The position numbers and the translations under genes are program-made. Shown one piece after another: positions 34,318-44,900 of a DNA stretch of 64,000 nt. A model generated the notes under the pieces. The model did not search any database. It saw only the letters and a list, made by a program, of their open reading frames with translations, and was not told the origin of the DNA. The DNA is taken from assembly GCF_932526225.1 (NCBI RefSeq), contig NC_064035.1, forward strand, positions 18,713,969 to 18,777,968, given 5' to 3'. The DNA comes from Nematostella vectensis. Lineage: Eukaryota > Cnidaria > Anthozoa > Actiniaria > Edwardsiidae. Position 1 is the stretch's first letter. Every line of letters starts with the position of its first letter.

Positions 34318-35424
34318 TCAATTTCTACATAAAATGAACTTGGTAAATGCTTTGTAGTAAAAATTGCTCATAGTACCATAGCAAATAGGGTGCAGAGCGC
34401 TCGGAAAGAAAGCTAAAAGTAATAGATATTTTCTTGTGATTTTTAAGTAACGCCAGTGAATCGAAATTTTTCCCGTGTATTCCAAAATATAGAATATTTG
34501 ATAAGGATAATAACCGATAATAAAAATAAGCACAATTGCATAGAAAAGATTAAAAATATCAGCCTCAAACGTAGTGACATTTAGAATGGTCTGCTGTTCG
34601 GATGATTGCGTGTTCTCATAGCTACGCTGTTCGTCGTGATCGGCGCAAAAAGCCGGATTCACATGACACATATTACCGAGCTCAAAGCCTTCGACATTTC
34701 TCTCTGTTTGCGACGCTCCCTTTGAATTGTGCTCATACACGCGAGAGCGCTTACCAAGTGCGCGAACCTTGTACAACACGATCAGATATGATGCAGTCAC
34801 AAGCACAACCGCCACGACGAAGTTTATAGCAATGCGTAAAAACGAGAGTACTTGTAGCCCAGTGGAAGGGAAAGTGTCGATCGTGTCGCCCGTAAACAAC
34901 GTGAGACACCAAACATGCCCATGGGGTCCTTGGACCTCTGTGTTGTAGATGAAATTGGGCAGTACAAGCACAATCGATGCAAACCATATGAAAGTGATCA
35001 CAAGCAAGGCTAAGCGTCGTGAGCTCGGAAGACGCTGAGCGATCATGGGAAACGCCAAAAACCAGCAACGATACATTGCAATAGCTGCTATAGTGCTGGT
35101 AGTCACGAGCAGAGCGGTCACTTGAAGTGGGCTGACTATATGGCACAGGAATTCCCCAAAATACCAAGTTCCAAGTTCGTCGTACACTACTAGAAATGGG
35201 ATAGTGCATGTGTTGATTAGCTCTGCGATGGAAAGGTTTGCCACGAGAAAGTATAAAAACACCTTGGTTTGCTGTCTTGCAGTGATGGCTGTATGTACTA
35301 CCACAGCATTTCCTACAAGCGATGCCGAGAGCACAAGAGCTACCAGAAAAAAGCGAAACACTCTCGCACCAAAGGGCTCCATGTACCACTCCGAAATGCT
35401 TCCATTTGTTGCATTTGAATTCAT
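34318..35424 (-). CDS. Class A (rhodopsin-like) G-protein-coupled receptor, single exon
   Basis: An intronless ORF of 368 residues, starting at the first Met (MNSNATNGSISEW, two N-glycosylation sequons, no signal peptide) and ending with TAG. Seven hydrophobic segments are visible: TM1 around 20-45 with GN, TM2 with ANLSIAEL, TM3 beginning with a Cys (FLCHIV) and ending MYRCW where DRY is usual, TM4 with the conserved Trp, an ECL2 Cys in HVWCLTLF, TM6 ending FIIGYYPYQIF (CWxP replaced), and TM7 SALHPICYG in place of NPxxY. The overall layout is that of peptide/amine-type class A receptors. The ligand cannot be told. The altered DRY and CWxP motifs suggest a lineage-specific orphan. Cnidarians have many such intronless receptors. 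Confidence 0.88.
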   Translation of the reverse strand: MNSNATNGSISEWYMEPFGARVFRFFLVALVLSASLVGNAVVVHTAITARQQTKVFLYFLVANLSIAELINTCTIPFLVVYDELGTWYFGEFLCHIVSPLQVTALLVTTSTIAAIAMYRCWFLAFPMIAQRLPSSRRLALLVITFIWFASIVLVLPNFIYNTEVQGPHGHVWCLTLFTGDTIDTFPSTGLQVLSFLRIAINFVVAVVLVTASYLIVLYKVRALGKRSRVYEHNSKGASQTERNVEGFELGNMCHVNPAFCADHDEQRSYENTQSSEQQTILNVTTFEADIFNLFYAIVLIFIIGYYPYQIFYILEYTGKISIHWRYLKITRKYLLLLAFFPSALHPICYGTMSNFYYKAFTKFILCRN

Positions 35425-36915
35425 ATTTTTACAACTTTAACTAATCTTCATTTGTATATAAACCATAAAGGTTGTGGTCTGAGTATAGGTAGATTACTGT
35501 GCGGAGTTTGCAGTCTGAGTTTGGGCGGGTATTTGCTGCCAGCCGTGCAGAGCGCCAATTTTGACTGTTTCCCTGACAACGGCCCGGTCTGTTGTAATTT
35601 ACATTACACACTGTGACTCAAGTTCTTGATACTACTGTCTGCTCTCTATTCTACAGACTTTCATAAATCTAATAAAGAGTGTCATCGCAATTATCAAAAT
35701 AACGCCTAAAGTTACTCATCATTCATCGGAGTAAGAGACCAGGAGCTATATTATTTTCAAGTCGTGCGTGAGAAAGGCCAAAAAAGACGCCTGTTGTCAT
35801 CAAAAGAATAGATTTATGATTTAAAGTTTTTACACTATGCTCTATGCCATGTGCACGTATACACTCGCCCAAGGCTGGTATATCTCACAAACTCAAACTT
35901 TACTCAGATGCTACGGTAACAATGGTGGCCTCGTCGGCGGCCCCGTGCAAATAAAAAAAAAACCTTTTATGGAATTGTTTTTATAGTTAAGTTAGGTACG
36001 TCTTTAACGTTTACACCTGGATGGCAGTACATTGCGCATTAAAAGAACATAGGCCAGAGTTTGATACTGTAGGGAGGTCGGTCGACATTTCTTTCCGCTC
36101 ATCCGTCCCTCCCGCAAAGAAAACAATTCTAGATGGATAGTTGTGACATGAGAGTCAAGGAAGATTTATTGTGAATCAAAACGAATACCTAAGTACTTGA
36201 AGTGCTAGTCCTTCGACTGTTGAAAGGCTATTTCACCTGTCGCAACCGTAATTTCCCGGGAAATAACGCATATGCATTTTGCAAGGCTAGTACACAGCTC
36301 TAAGGCCACACTACGAGATACGTAGCCTGCTTGCAGGCCGTACTCGGTGTCCCTCTACGTTTGGTGATAGAGCGCCATCTTGAATTTTAAGCCGCGTGGT
36401 TCCTGGGGGCGAGCGCAAGAACGTACGCAGGGCAGGGGGAAAAGGAGAGAGAAAAAGGGAAAAACCGCCTGCACTAATACCCGTGATTCTCAGGACACAC
36501 TTTGAATCCCGTCCACTAGCGGACGGGGTTTGTGATTGGTCGAAAAACAATGGGATGCTTTGATGAGAAGCAGTAACTCCCGAAACGTCACACATTCCCC
36601 AAACAAACTTCGATCTAGACCTTGTGCCAAGGTTAACTCGTGCCCATTCTGCATGGGCAGGCTAGTTTTATATTGGCATAGAGCGTTATTTTGGTTGGAC
36701 ACATAATTTTACTAAGGGGTGTGGCCTGGTATCCCAGGTCAGTCTTGAACATGAACCCAGAGTCAAGGAATGCAATAAACTGCAATTACTAAGCACCATC
36801 TTTTATTGATAATATCTATAGTAGGAGCATTGCTCTGAGTTGTTGTAGTACATTCTTTATAATTAGCAGAAGTTCTGCATACTTGATCATTGTTATTATC
36901 TGAATTAATCTCCCC
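35425..36915. other. Upstream of the GPCR / downstream of the 2A module; no gene seen
   Basis: Presumed GPCR 5' region plus intergenic DNA. The minus-strand ORFs at 36311-36702 overlap in different frames and have no domain. At 36720-36745 the sequence GCCTGGTATCCCAGGTC forms a short hairpin near the 3' side of the 2A/protease module, but I cannot show it is an element end. Confidence 0.45.
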
Positions 36916-37647
36916 CTACTTGTCAATATGTACACCTCTGAGTTCAAATTGAACAGTGCTGTTTTTATGAAGAACTTGAAAGTATTGCTTCAAATCATTT
37001 ATTGTTTCTACTTCAAGCAACACACATGTACCTTCGATATCAATTAAGCCGTGCAAATTTTTAGCATGGGAATCAAAGATTTTAAATACATTATCGACAG
37101 TGTAATAAATACCGACTGTCTCAGATTCTATTGTCAACAGGAAAGAATTGTATCTCTGATCTATTAAAGATTGGATTGCATTATCAAGGGAAATTGAGAA
37201 CATAAATCCTTGAATATCGGAATTACCATTTAGAGACCCTGTATAACTTTCACTGTAATTAAGCTCATAATTAATGTCCTGTACCGTAAGTATGGTAGGC
37301 AATTCTGTTAACAATAAAAATGACTGGTTCCATAACCTTGACAATAAAGAGTACAATTCATTTCCAGTATTCATTATTTGAACCAGGTCTGTTGAACAAG
37401 TTATTGGCTTTGTGTCTTTGTAAATAAGAGCACATAAAGTCATTGCAACACATTGTTGACCAGCGTTCGGACCAAATACAGACACAGTGTCTTGACTGTA
37501 AGGTGCATTGATTGTTTTACTGGGATTAATAGGATTGATAGGGCCAGGGTTTTTTTCTATATCCACACACAGGCAGTAATTGCAATAATTAATACACAGA
37601 TTTAGTTGATCTATTATGAAAGGTTTTGGGCAACTTAATTCCAACAT
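36916..37647 (-). CDS. 2A peptide plus USP/herpes-tegument-like cysteine protease domain protein
   Basis: An ORF of 243 residues. Residues 29-36 are DIEKNPGP, an exact match to the 2A/CHYSEL consensus D-(V/I)-E-x-N-P-G-P at which ribosomes skip the Gly-Pro bond. After the 2A, FGPNAGQQCVAMTLCALIY provides a catalytic-Cys motif, and about 140 residues later YTVDNVFKIFDSHAKNLHG provides an Asp-x-His motif. This spacing and motif pair resembles the N-terminal deubiquitinase domain of herpesvirus large tegument proteins (MEROPS C76), relatives of which occur in animal mobile-element-like proteins. The link to that family is inference from motifs. The ORF stops at about 36916 with no helicase or polymerase attached. 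Position 37647 is the first Met, and upstream exons may add sequence. Confidence 0.6.
   Translation of the reverse strand: MLELSCPKPFIIDQLNLCINYCNYCLCVDIEKNPGPINPINPSKTINAPYSQDTVSVFGPNAGQQCVAMTLCALIYKDTKPITCSTDLVQIMNTGNELYSLLSRLWNQSFLLLTELPTILTVQDINYELNYSESYTGSLNGNSDIQGFMFSISLDNAIQSLIDQRYNSFLLTIESETVGIYYTVDNVFKIFDSHAKNLHGLIDIEGTCVLLEVETINDLKQYFQVLHKNSTVQFELRGVHIDK
37540..37563 (-). other. 2A ribosome-skipping motif (DIEKNPGP)
   Basis: Eight codons GAT ATA GAA AAA AAC CCT GGC CCT. Every required residue of the consensus is present. The preceding 28 residues, MLELSCPKPFIIDQLN and LCINYCNYCLCV, are hydrophobic and Cys-rich, as in N-terminal 2A signals reported in other invertebrate proteins. 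Confidence 0.85.
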
Positions 37648-37765
37648 TTTTTTCTACTTTCCACCCTGTTCTTTATTTTAATTCTGTGTGTGTACTTCCA
37701 TCTACGAAGGCACTTATCATCTTCATCAATATGTAGTTTTTTTACCAAGATTATATGCACAAATA

Positions 37766-38449
37766 TTATGTATCCTTGATGACTTCGGTACATTTTTTTA
37801 TGTGTTTCGTTACAACCCTTCTTATAGCTCTTTTCTTAAAGAAAGCATGGGTAAGCTGTTTCACAGGTAGTCTGCTTGGTTCACGGTCTCGTTTAACACC
37901 ACGGAAATATGTGTTTCGATGTTTATTGTAGTACATGCTGACAGACTTGGCACGTCGAGATCTACAGCTCTTTATTGGTATCAATAATGTATTTTTCTCA
38001 CTTACTTTTACAGACATTTGAAATACTTCTGAGAAACACTCATCTGCATCAAAGCTTAGATCTGAATAAAAAACATGGTAATATCTATGAAACAGTTTAA
38101 AAATAAGGATGAAAAACAGAAAACTTAATAGCTTGATAGACAAATTGACATAAAAGAGAATAAAATATAAACTATAGTTCTTGTAACAATCAACTTGACT
38201 GTTTATAACAATATGCACTTTATTCTTACAAATGTTTTGTGAGTAATTAACACCACAATCAAGTTTCGGTTTGTTGCATAGATTGAACATAATAATCAAT
38301 GCAATAATAATAGCAAATAAAAAAGTAATTTTTCCATTACTGTGAAGCATTGGCAGATCGAGCACACTTTTGCTCTCTTCGTTATTTGCTGCTACTCGAA
38401 CAGCCGCTGCTGGGACAGCTCCCTCACGAATGGAAGGGGTGGCGACCAT
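37766..38449 (-). CDS. Unrecognised membrane protein with basic C-terminus, upstream of the 2A ORF
   Basis: An ORF of 227 residues I do not recognise. The N-terminus (MVATPSIREGAVPAAA) is encoded by a short tandem repeat shared with 38460-38600. It has two strongly hydrophobic stretches (about 42-60, ITFLFAIIIALIIMFNL; about 95-120, YFILFYVNLSIKLLSFLF) and then an Arg/Lys-rich tail (SRRAKSVSMYYNKHRN, FFKKRAIRRVVTKHIKK). It lies 118 bp upstream of, and on the same strand as, the 2A/protease ORF. They could be exons of one gene or two ORFs of one mobile element. Codon use is AT-rich like the neighbour. The start is uncertain because the repeat provides several Met codons. Confidence 0.45.
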   Translation of the reverse strand: MVATPSIREGAVPAAAVRVAANNEESKSVLDLPMLHSNGKITFLFAIIIALIIMFNLCNKPKLDCGVNYSQNICKNKVHIVINSQVDCYKNYSLYFILFYVNLSIKLLSFLFFILIFKLFHRYYHVFYSDLSFDADECFSEVFQMSVKVSEKNTLLIPIKSCRSRRAKSVSMYYNKHRNTYFRGVKRDREPSRLPVKQLTHAFFKKRAIRRVVTKHIKKCTEVIKDT

Positions 38450-38610
38450 TTTAACTTTGTTGGTCTCTTCGTTATTGGTTGCTACTCGAACAGCCGCTGC
38501 TAGGACAGCTCCCTCACGAATGGAAGGGGTAGCGACCAGATTAATGCTTGTCTGTTCGTTTTAAGCTCCTAGGAGAGCTCCCTTACGAATGGAAGGGGTA
38601 TTCTTGAGCT
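38365..38610. repeat. Three-copy repeat of about 90 bp
   Basis: Copies at about 38395-38445, 38485-38535 and 38565-38605 share AGCTCCCTCACGAATGGAAG GGGT. The first two also share GCTACTCGAACAGCCGCTGC. The minus strand encodes ATPSIREGAV and similar in each copy. It forms the 5' edge of the upstream ORF of the 2A module and could be the subterminal repeat of an element. Confidence 0.8.
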
Positions 38611-39929
38611 TTATGTAACCTTCGGCGATAAACATGGGCAGTAAAAACGCCAGAAACAACCAGAGAATGGTCCAACTCCAATGACGCAACAACTCGTGGA
38701 CGAATTTCTCCTGCGTAGTCGATTTATGGGAGCGCGATAAAGCTGGACTAAACACAGGTAGCCCAATTCATTGTGACCAATTCCCTCTCGACTGCGCGAG
38801 GAACGCCTGTCTACGTTTGCCTGCTAGCTCGACGCCGAAAACGACGAAAAAACATAAACAGCATTTTAAGACTCGTGCCGGCCAAAGGCCTGGGCACGAG
38901 TAATTAGAAAATTCCCTATGTCGAGCGCAGGAGATTTTCGAGAGCTGGTCGCAGACGCTTGTATCAGCCGTTTGGGAAAACTATTGCTACTTCACATGGG
39001 TAGAGGAGTTTTGTCAAGAGGATCCTCGATATATATTTATGCACTAGTCAATTGAAACCCCCACCCCCATGGTCCGGGGAAAGGGTGGTGGATTAGAGTT
39101 TGACGCTGTACAAAACAGAGAAATGCCCCCACGCCTAGGGACAAAACTGCAGTCAAATCCCCCTACTCCTCGGGATGCAAACTATATATATACTACCCGA
39201 CAACAAGTCATCTGAAAAATAAGCCTATATCTTTCAAAGCCAGTACAATTCAGCGAATTTATAGTTATAACTATGAAGATAACAGTTAACAAAAAAATGA
39301 AAAAATGAATTATATTCATTTGGCGTTAGTAATCATTCATATTCGTTTTTTCACATTTGCCAAGCCGCTTGCCACACGCTGATACATGGAATTGCTTGCT
39401 ACAAAAGTGAAAGAGTCTCAAACCAGAAACTGACAGGACGTTTGCAATCAATCATTTTTATTTTTGCACTATTTGAAGTTGAGTTAATAATTTTACAAAG
39501 TGGACTTGGCAGATTAAAAAAGATTAGTACAATGAAATTTTGTAATGAAAGTAGTGTGCGAGTGACCAAAAGAGCGAGGAGCTTTCAAGTTGGCCCCTAC
39601 CAAAGTTGTTATTTCCATGAGAATTCGGGAAAATTCATTTTACAGTATTTTTATATCATTACATTTTTTTGTATATTTTTCTATATAACTAGCTAACCTG
39701 ACCTGGACAAAAAAAAACTATAATAATAATAGTGATGAAAAATAAATAAACAAACAATAATTAATACACATATATGTTTTTCTTCCTTTTCTTATTTTTT
39801 TTTATTTTTCCCTTCCCTCTCTCTTCTCTTTCTTTTCTTTCCCTTTCCTTTCTTCTTTTTTTTCTGGTGTTTTTTTCGGATCAACTTATCACAAGCTACC
39901 CCTGGCTGCCAAGGTAAAAATGCTTTATT
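38611..39929. other. Intergenic, low complexity, no gene seen
   Basis: Includes a pyrimidine-rich CTTTTCTT tract (about 39775-39880) that on the minus strand is an A/G-rich tail next to the LINE remnant. No convincing coding sequence. Confidence 0.55.
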
Positions 39930-41125
39930 TTTCTAAGGAATGACCAGCAGGGATTTTTTTATAGTCAATGGTATTTCTTCCCATATTTTTGAAGATATGG
40001 CAGCAAATCTCGACAGCCCAACATTAGTTATAGAAGCTGATCTGCATAAGTTGCCCTCGGATGCAAATCTTGTGTTATGACCATGTATTTGCGATGAAGG
40101 TAAAACTAAATTTGACAGGGCTTGTGGGGTATTGTTCAATAGGTCTTTTAATTTATGCACCAGAGAGGATACTTTGGTTTTGAATATATTATCAATATTG
40201 TGCATGTCGAGTAGTTTGTAAAGTTGAAAGGCACTCTCATATTTGTGGCAAATAACATTGTTTTTAGGCATTTATTTTGTTTTCTTTTGATGGTCGAGAG
40301 ACGAGTTTGGCATGCGGTTCCCCAGCTCATGATTCCATATGAAATGTAGGGGTAGATTAGGTTGTAGAAAAGCTGCTTTAGAAGACTTATGGAAACAAGA
40401 TGTCGCAATTTGTAGATGATGCCAATATTTTTGGATATTTTGTTGTTTATATGCTGGATTTGGTGTTCCCATTTAAGGTTATTGTCTATAAACATGCCAA
40501 GATATTTAATAGTATTTTTTTATATATCACAGGCCGTGATGATACTACTCTCTTGCTAGGTGATGATACTAACTTTCTTCCTAGGTGATTAAATAATCAT
40601 GTAGTTAGTTTTTTTAAAGTTAATGGTTAATTTGTTTGCATTGCAGTATTTGATTACATTTAATAGTTCAGTGTTAATAGTTGGCTCCAAGTATTTAGGA
40701 TCTTTAGATGAATAAAAAATCTTTGTATCATCTGCAAATACTCTGAATTTCAGTTTTTTTGAAGAGTGTGGGAGGTCGTTGATGTGTAGAAGAAAAAGCA
40801 AAGGTCCAAGTGTTGACCCTTGTGGGACTCCGCAGGTAATTCGTTGAAGGTCTTATTCAGTGTTTCCTAGTTTGACAAACTGTTTTCTTTCATTTAGGTA
40901 GCTTGAAAACCATTTTTGTGGGGTACCCCTTATTCCATATTTGTACATTTTATCAAGTAAAATTTTATGGTTAAGGGTATCAAATGCCTTCGAGAAATCA
41001 AGGAAAATACCACAGGTTAGCATGTTTTGATCTAGTGCTGTTTTAAAGTTTTCGATAGTTTCTAAGACTGCATGCTCCGAAGAGTTGCGGTAGTATCTCT
41101 TCGTTCTAGTCCTTGCATTATCCGT
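39930..41125 (-). mobile_element. Decayed non-LTR reverse transcriptase
   Basis: Reading the minus strand from about 41120: IFLDFSKAFDTLNHKILL, then an in-frame stop, GVPQGSTLGPLLFLLHINDL, RVFADDTKIFY (catalytic ADD), a frameshift near 40590-40495, FIDNNLKWEHQIQHINNK, and the C-terminal ILPHNTRFAS-like block HGHNTRFASEGN ending at 39933. This is a CR1/Jockey-clade RT, 5' truncated, with at least one stop and two frameshifts. Dead copy. Confidence 0.9.
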
Positions 41126-41160
41126 TCTCGTAATTTGAAAAATAGGTAACAGAACCTAAT

Positions 41161-41180
41161 AGCAAGGGGGGGGGGGGGGG
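41161..41180. repeat. Poly-G run
   Basis: About 14 consecutive G next to the truncated 5' end of the RT remnant. Simple sequence, prone to miscounting. Confidence 0.8.
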
Positions 41181-41289
41181 GTAATTGTTAATAACAAAAA
41201 ACAAATTCAAAATGACCTATTTTCTGCATAGAATTACAGAGAGTAGGGCTGGAAATACATCCAAAAAAATTTTTTACAGCGATTTTTGC

Positions 41290-41515
41290 GGGACACTCCG
41301 ATATATGGGTACAGCGCTTTAGCAAAAAGGGACAATACGAGATATGGGTACAGCGCTTTAACAAGGACAGTACGAGATATGGGTACAGCGCTTTAGCAAG
41401 AAGGGAAAGTACTAGATATGGATACAGCGCTTTAGCAAGAAGGACAGTACGAGATATGGATACAGCGGTTTAGCAAAAAGGGATAGTACGAGATATACAC
41501 ACAGAGCTTAAACAA
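41290..41515. repeat. About 37-bp minisatellite
   Basis: Six imperfect copies of GATATGGGTACAGCGCTTTA GCAAGAAGGGACAGTACGA. Intergenic, between the RT remnant and the WAC gene 3' end. Confidence 0.9.
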
Positions 41516-41978
41516 AAACGGTTACTATGAGATGTGGACACACGCAGGGCGATTGAGACTGTCATAAGGGGACTTGCGTCGCATGTTGCTACAACTTTAA
41601 AAAACTCACTACTTTCTGGGAAATAAAATAAAATAAAACACGCGAATGCATTTGACAGATTCTATTATACAACACAATCTCAACAAGAATGTCCCTTCGG
41701 GAGGGAATAGTCATCTCAAAGAGACAATATCAACCGTGGGCTCCCCCCCCAGGGTGCGCCGTGCAATTCATGTGCATTTCATGCTGAACAGAGGAGCATG
41801 GCGCAGTGGCAATACGGGTGACCAACGCTGAACAGAAAGGGAATATCTAATGGTAAGGATTTATGGCTCCTACTCAGTGACTCAGTCTCAGTGTCTGCCT
41901 TAAACTTCATTTAACAATCGACAAGGTGAAGGAATCGAGCTCTCCCTCTGCAATTGTCGACAAGCAAACGAGTAATCA

Positions 41979-44900
41979 TCACGTTAGCGACTTTTTATCA
42001 GACTCTGCTAGAAGGAACTCCAGGGTCTTGGTCACTTCCTTGAGAGATGCTAACCTGTGAAAAAAGGCAATAACAGGGCGTTAGTAGGGGGGGTAACTAC
42101 ATCATAGACAGACGACTATATATTGTCTGTACCGGGATCTCTCCCAGCCTTATTGTATCAAGTTCGTTTTAAAGAAAATCAACCAGACACAAACTAAGCA
42201 AATCATGCACATCAGGCAATTGTCATTAAAGACGATTCCTGTTAATTTACCAAAACTACAAAATAGGTTCTGCAGCCAGGTCCATACTACGCCAGGCACG
42301 GCTTCGTAATAGGGGAGACGCGTTGACTATAGCTGGCTAATTTCTAACACAACAAACAGAAGTTCATCAGTTGGGCACGTAAAACTTTATTCCTGTTTTT
42401 ACACATCTTTTAGAGAGATAGCAAAGAGACAGCAGCGATTTTCTCGAGATTTTTAGGTGAATAGAACATTGTCTATTCTAGACAAAATGAAAAATGTTTG
42501 TAGCTAATATGACAATATGTACGAGGTTTCATTGATGGAAGAGTGTTTTTAATAGTCCAGTCAATATCTACGAAAATTTATAGCCAAACCAAAAAGTAAT
42601 TGCCACACAATTTTATTGTTAAAGGATAGGAAAAGACATTCTAAACAACACCCCAAACGTTTGTCAAAGTTCTCTTTGGGAACATCTCGAAATTTGACAA
42701 TAAACAATTTCTTTTGTCCGATGCTTGGATGCTTTGGTTATTCATGAGCGCATTGGCAGAGTGATCTCATGAGTGCGGAGGGTTAGTACGCCATGAATAA
42801 CAAGAGAATACAAGACTGCAAGATTGACAAAAGAACTTGTTAATTGTTGAATTTCGAGATATTCCCCCAAGAGAACTTGGAGAAGTTTTGGGAAGTTATT
42901 AAATAACATGCTACTCTGTCATTTTAGACTGAAATCATTTGTGTTGCAATTACTTTTAGGTTGACTGGACTATAAGTACTATTAAAAGATTTAACTAATA
43001 GTGTGTTGCGCACTAACGTGGCCATCAAGGGAAAGTTAGCCAATCAGCACGCGACAATCACAATTTTTAATGACATGAGTTAGAAGGATTCCTTCGTGCC
43101 CTAGTGTGTACTCTTTTGATTGGGTAATCAAGTTTATGCCAATCCCTGTTTCCATTTAAATCATAAAACCTTCGAGGTGGCCATGAAAGCGCACATAGCA
43201 CTGTAATTAGCCACAAAATACCACCTGCCATTACAGTAAAAAAAAAATCTTACCGTTTCGTCCCCAGATCTAGCCGTAGCTCCAGGAGATTTAATTGTGA
43301 ATGTAACTGAAATTGTTCAATTATAGTTTTGTTTGCATCGTTTGCATTTGAGCTCCCTTCTTCGCTGAGCCTTTGGATCTAAAGATGAAAAGATCAAGAG
43401 ATATTTGATTTAAAGATAGACAAAAAAAAAGAAATATTTTACCAGCTTTATGAAAGCTTTGAGAGATGTAAGCAATTCATGATTCAAAAGTTGTCAAAAA
43501 AATCAGAACCCTGGATTGCCTAAACAAATACCTCCCCTCTCCCCTCCTATATAATAAAACTTGAATTGGGTTAAACAATGCCACCTACACAAGCCCCAAC
43601 ACAGATTTTCCTTATGGTATCAAAGGCAGAAAACATGTTAGTGAGGAGTTCCAAATTAAAGAGCTTTTGTGAGCAGTCCCCAAAATGGCAACACTCTTAT
43701 CTCACCTGTTTCTCGGCCCCTTCGGTAACCCACCCAACCACATGATTGGTGAGGGACTTATCCACAAATTTGTTCAGCGCTTGGAGGTTGACCGTAGGCG
43801 AAGGCTGGCTTGATAGCGAACCATAAGGTGACGATGATGCCTGGACACTTATCTGAGGCATGTGTGTGCCTGATAGCCCGGGCAGCTGCTCCTTACTGGT
43901 AGCTGATGTGTGAGGCAAGAGGCCAGGTGAGCCTGAGTTACTGGCCCTGTTATCTTCCCAGGCTATTGCACTGGTGGACATCTGAGTGCTCACAGACTGG
44001 GATGCATAGTGGTGCGGCATTGTAGAATGTTTTGCCTGCAAAAAAAAAATGGCATGCCTAGTCTTTTATCCAATCAATAACCTTTTATCTCTTCCTACAC
44101 AGACCTTGCAATCCAATAGAATAGTTGCACTAGAAAGACTTAATCATGAACTCACGAATTTGGCCTTTTAGCCCAGGATTTCAATAATATAGTTTAAGTT
44201 TAGTTTAAGTTTAATTCAACCTTTCGCAGTATAGACTGGATTACAGGTGAGTCACAGGTACAAGTAAGCACTAAAATAAAGTACAATTAATCAAATGTAA
44301 TCAGCATATTTAACAGTAGCGAACTCGTTGAAATGACTCGTATTAGTAGGCCTCTGAGACGATGTAGATTTTGTCTGAGGTTATACCCTGAATGGTGTAA
44401 TGCAACGCCCTTTAATAATTGGAAAAAGAGGATTCGCTAGCTTAATTCTGGAAACAAACCGCTGGCATGCAATATTTCTTCCCTTGTGCAACGTTGGAAG
44501 GAAATATACTGTAAGGTGCCTAGTTTTCAAATCTACTAGATGTTTTAATGTCTAATGAGCATCCATGATTATTTAGAACATGTTAGCATGAAACATGTTC
44601 CGAGAGACCATATTTTGGCTCTGGTGTGAATGCAGCATTCAACGCACCTCAGTTAATTGTCTCTGGTGAAGAAGTGTGGCTTGCTGTAGAGGATGCAAAG
44701 CTGGCTGGGCAGCCAACACTTCATAGTGATTTTTCTGTGATTGCTGACTAATTGAAGGCTGTGCAGTACAATTTTCATGCTCCTGGTTACCATTATTTAC
44801 AAGTCCATATTGAGTATAGCTTGATTGCATGTTATGTAGCTGAGTGGAAGATACAGTTCCCTGCGTCACAGGGTAGGAAACTTGGGCGGGCATGTGGCGC

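Noticed and set aside
34751-35389. 212-residue minus ORF overlapping the GPCR
   Set aside because: A frame shadow of the receptor, with no membrane segments or motifs of its own.
36916-37647. Integrated herpesvirus or other viral gene
   Set aside because: Only a short protease-like motif pair resembles the tegument domain. There are no other viral genes around it, and similar domains occur in animal mobile elements.
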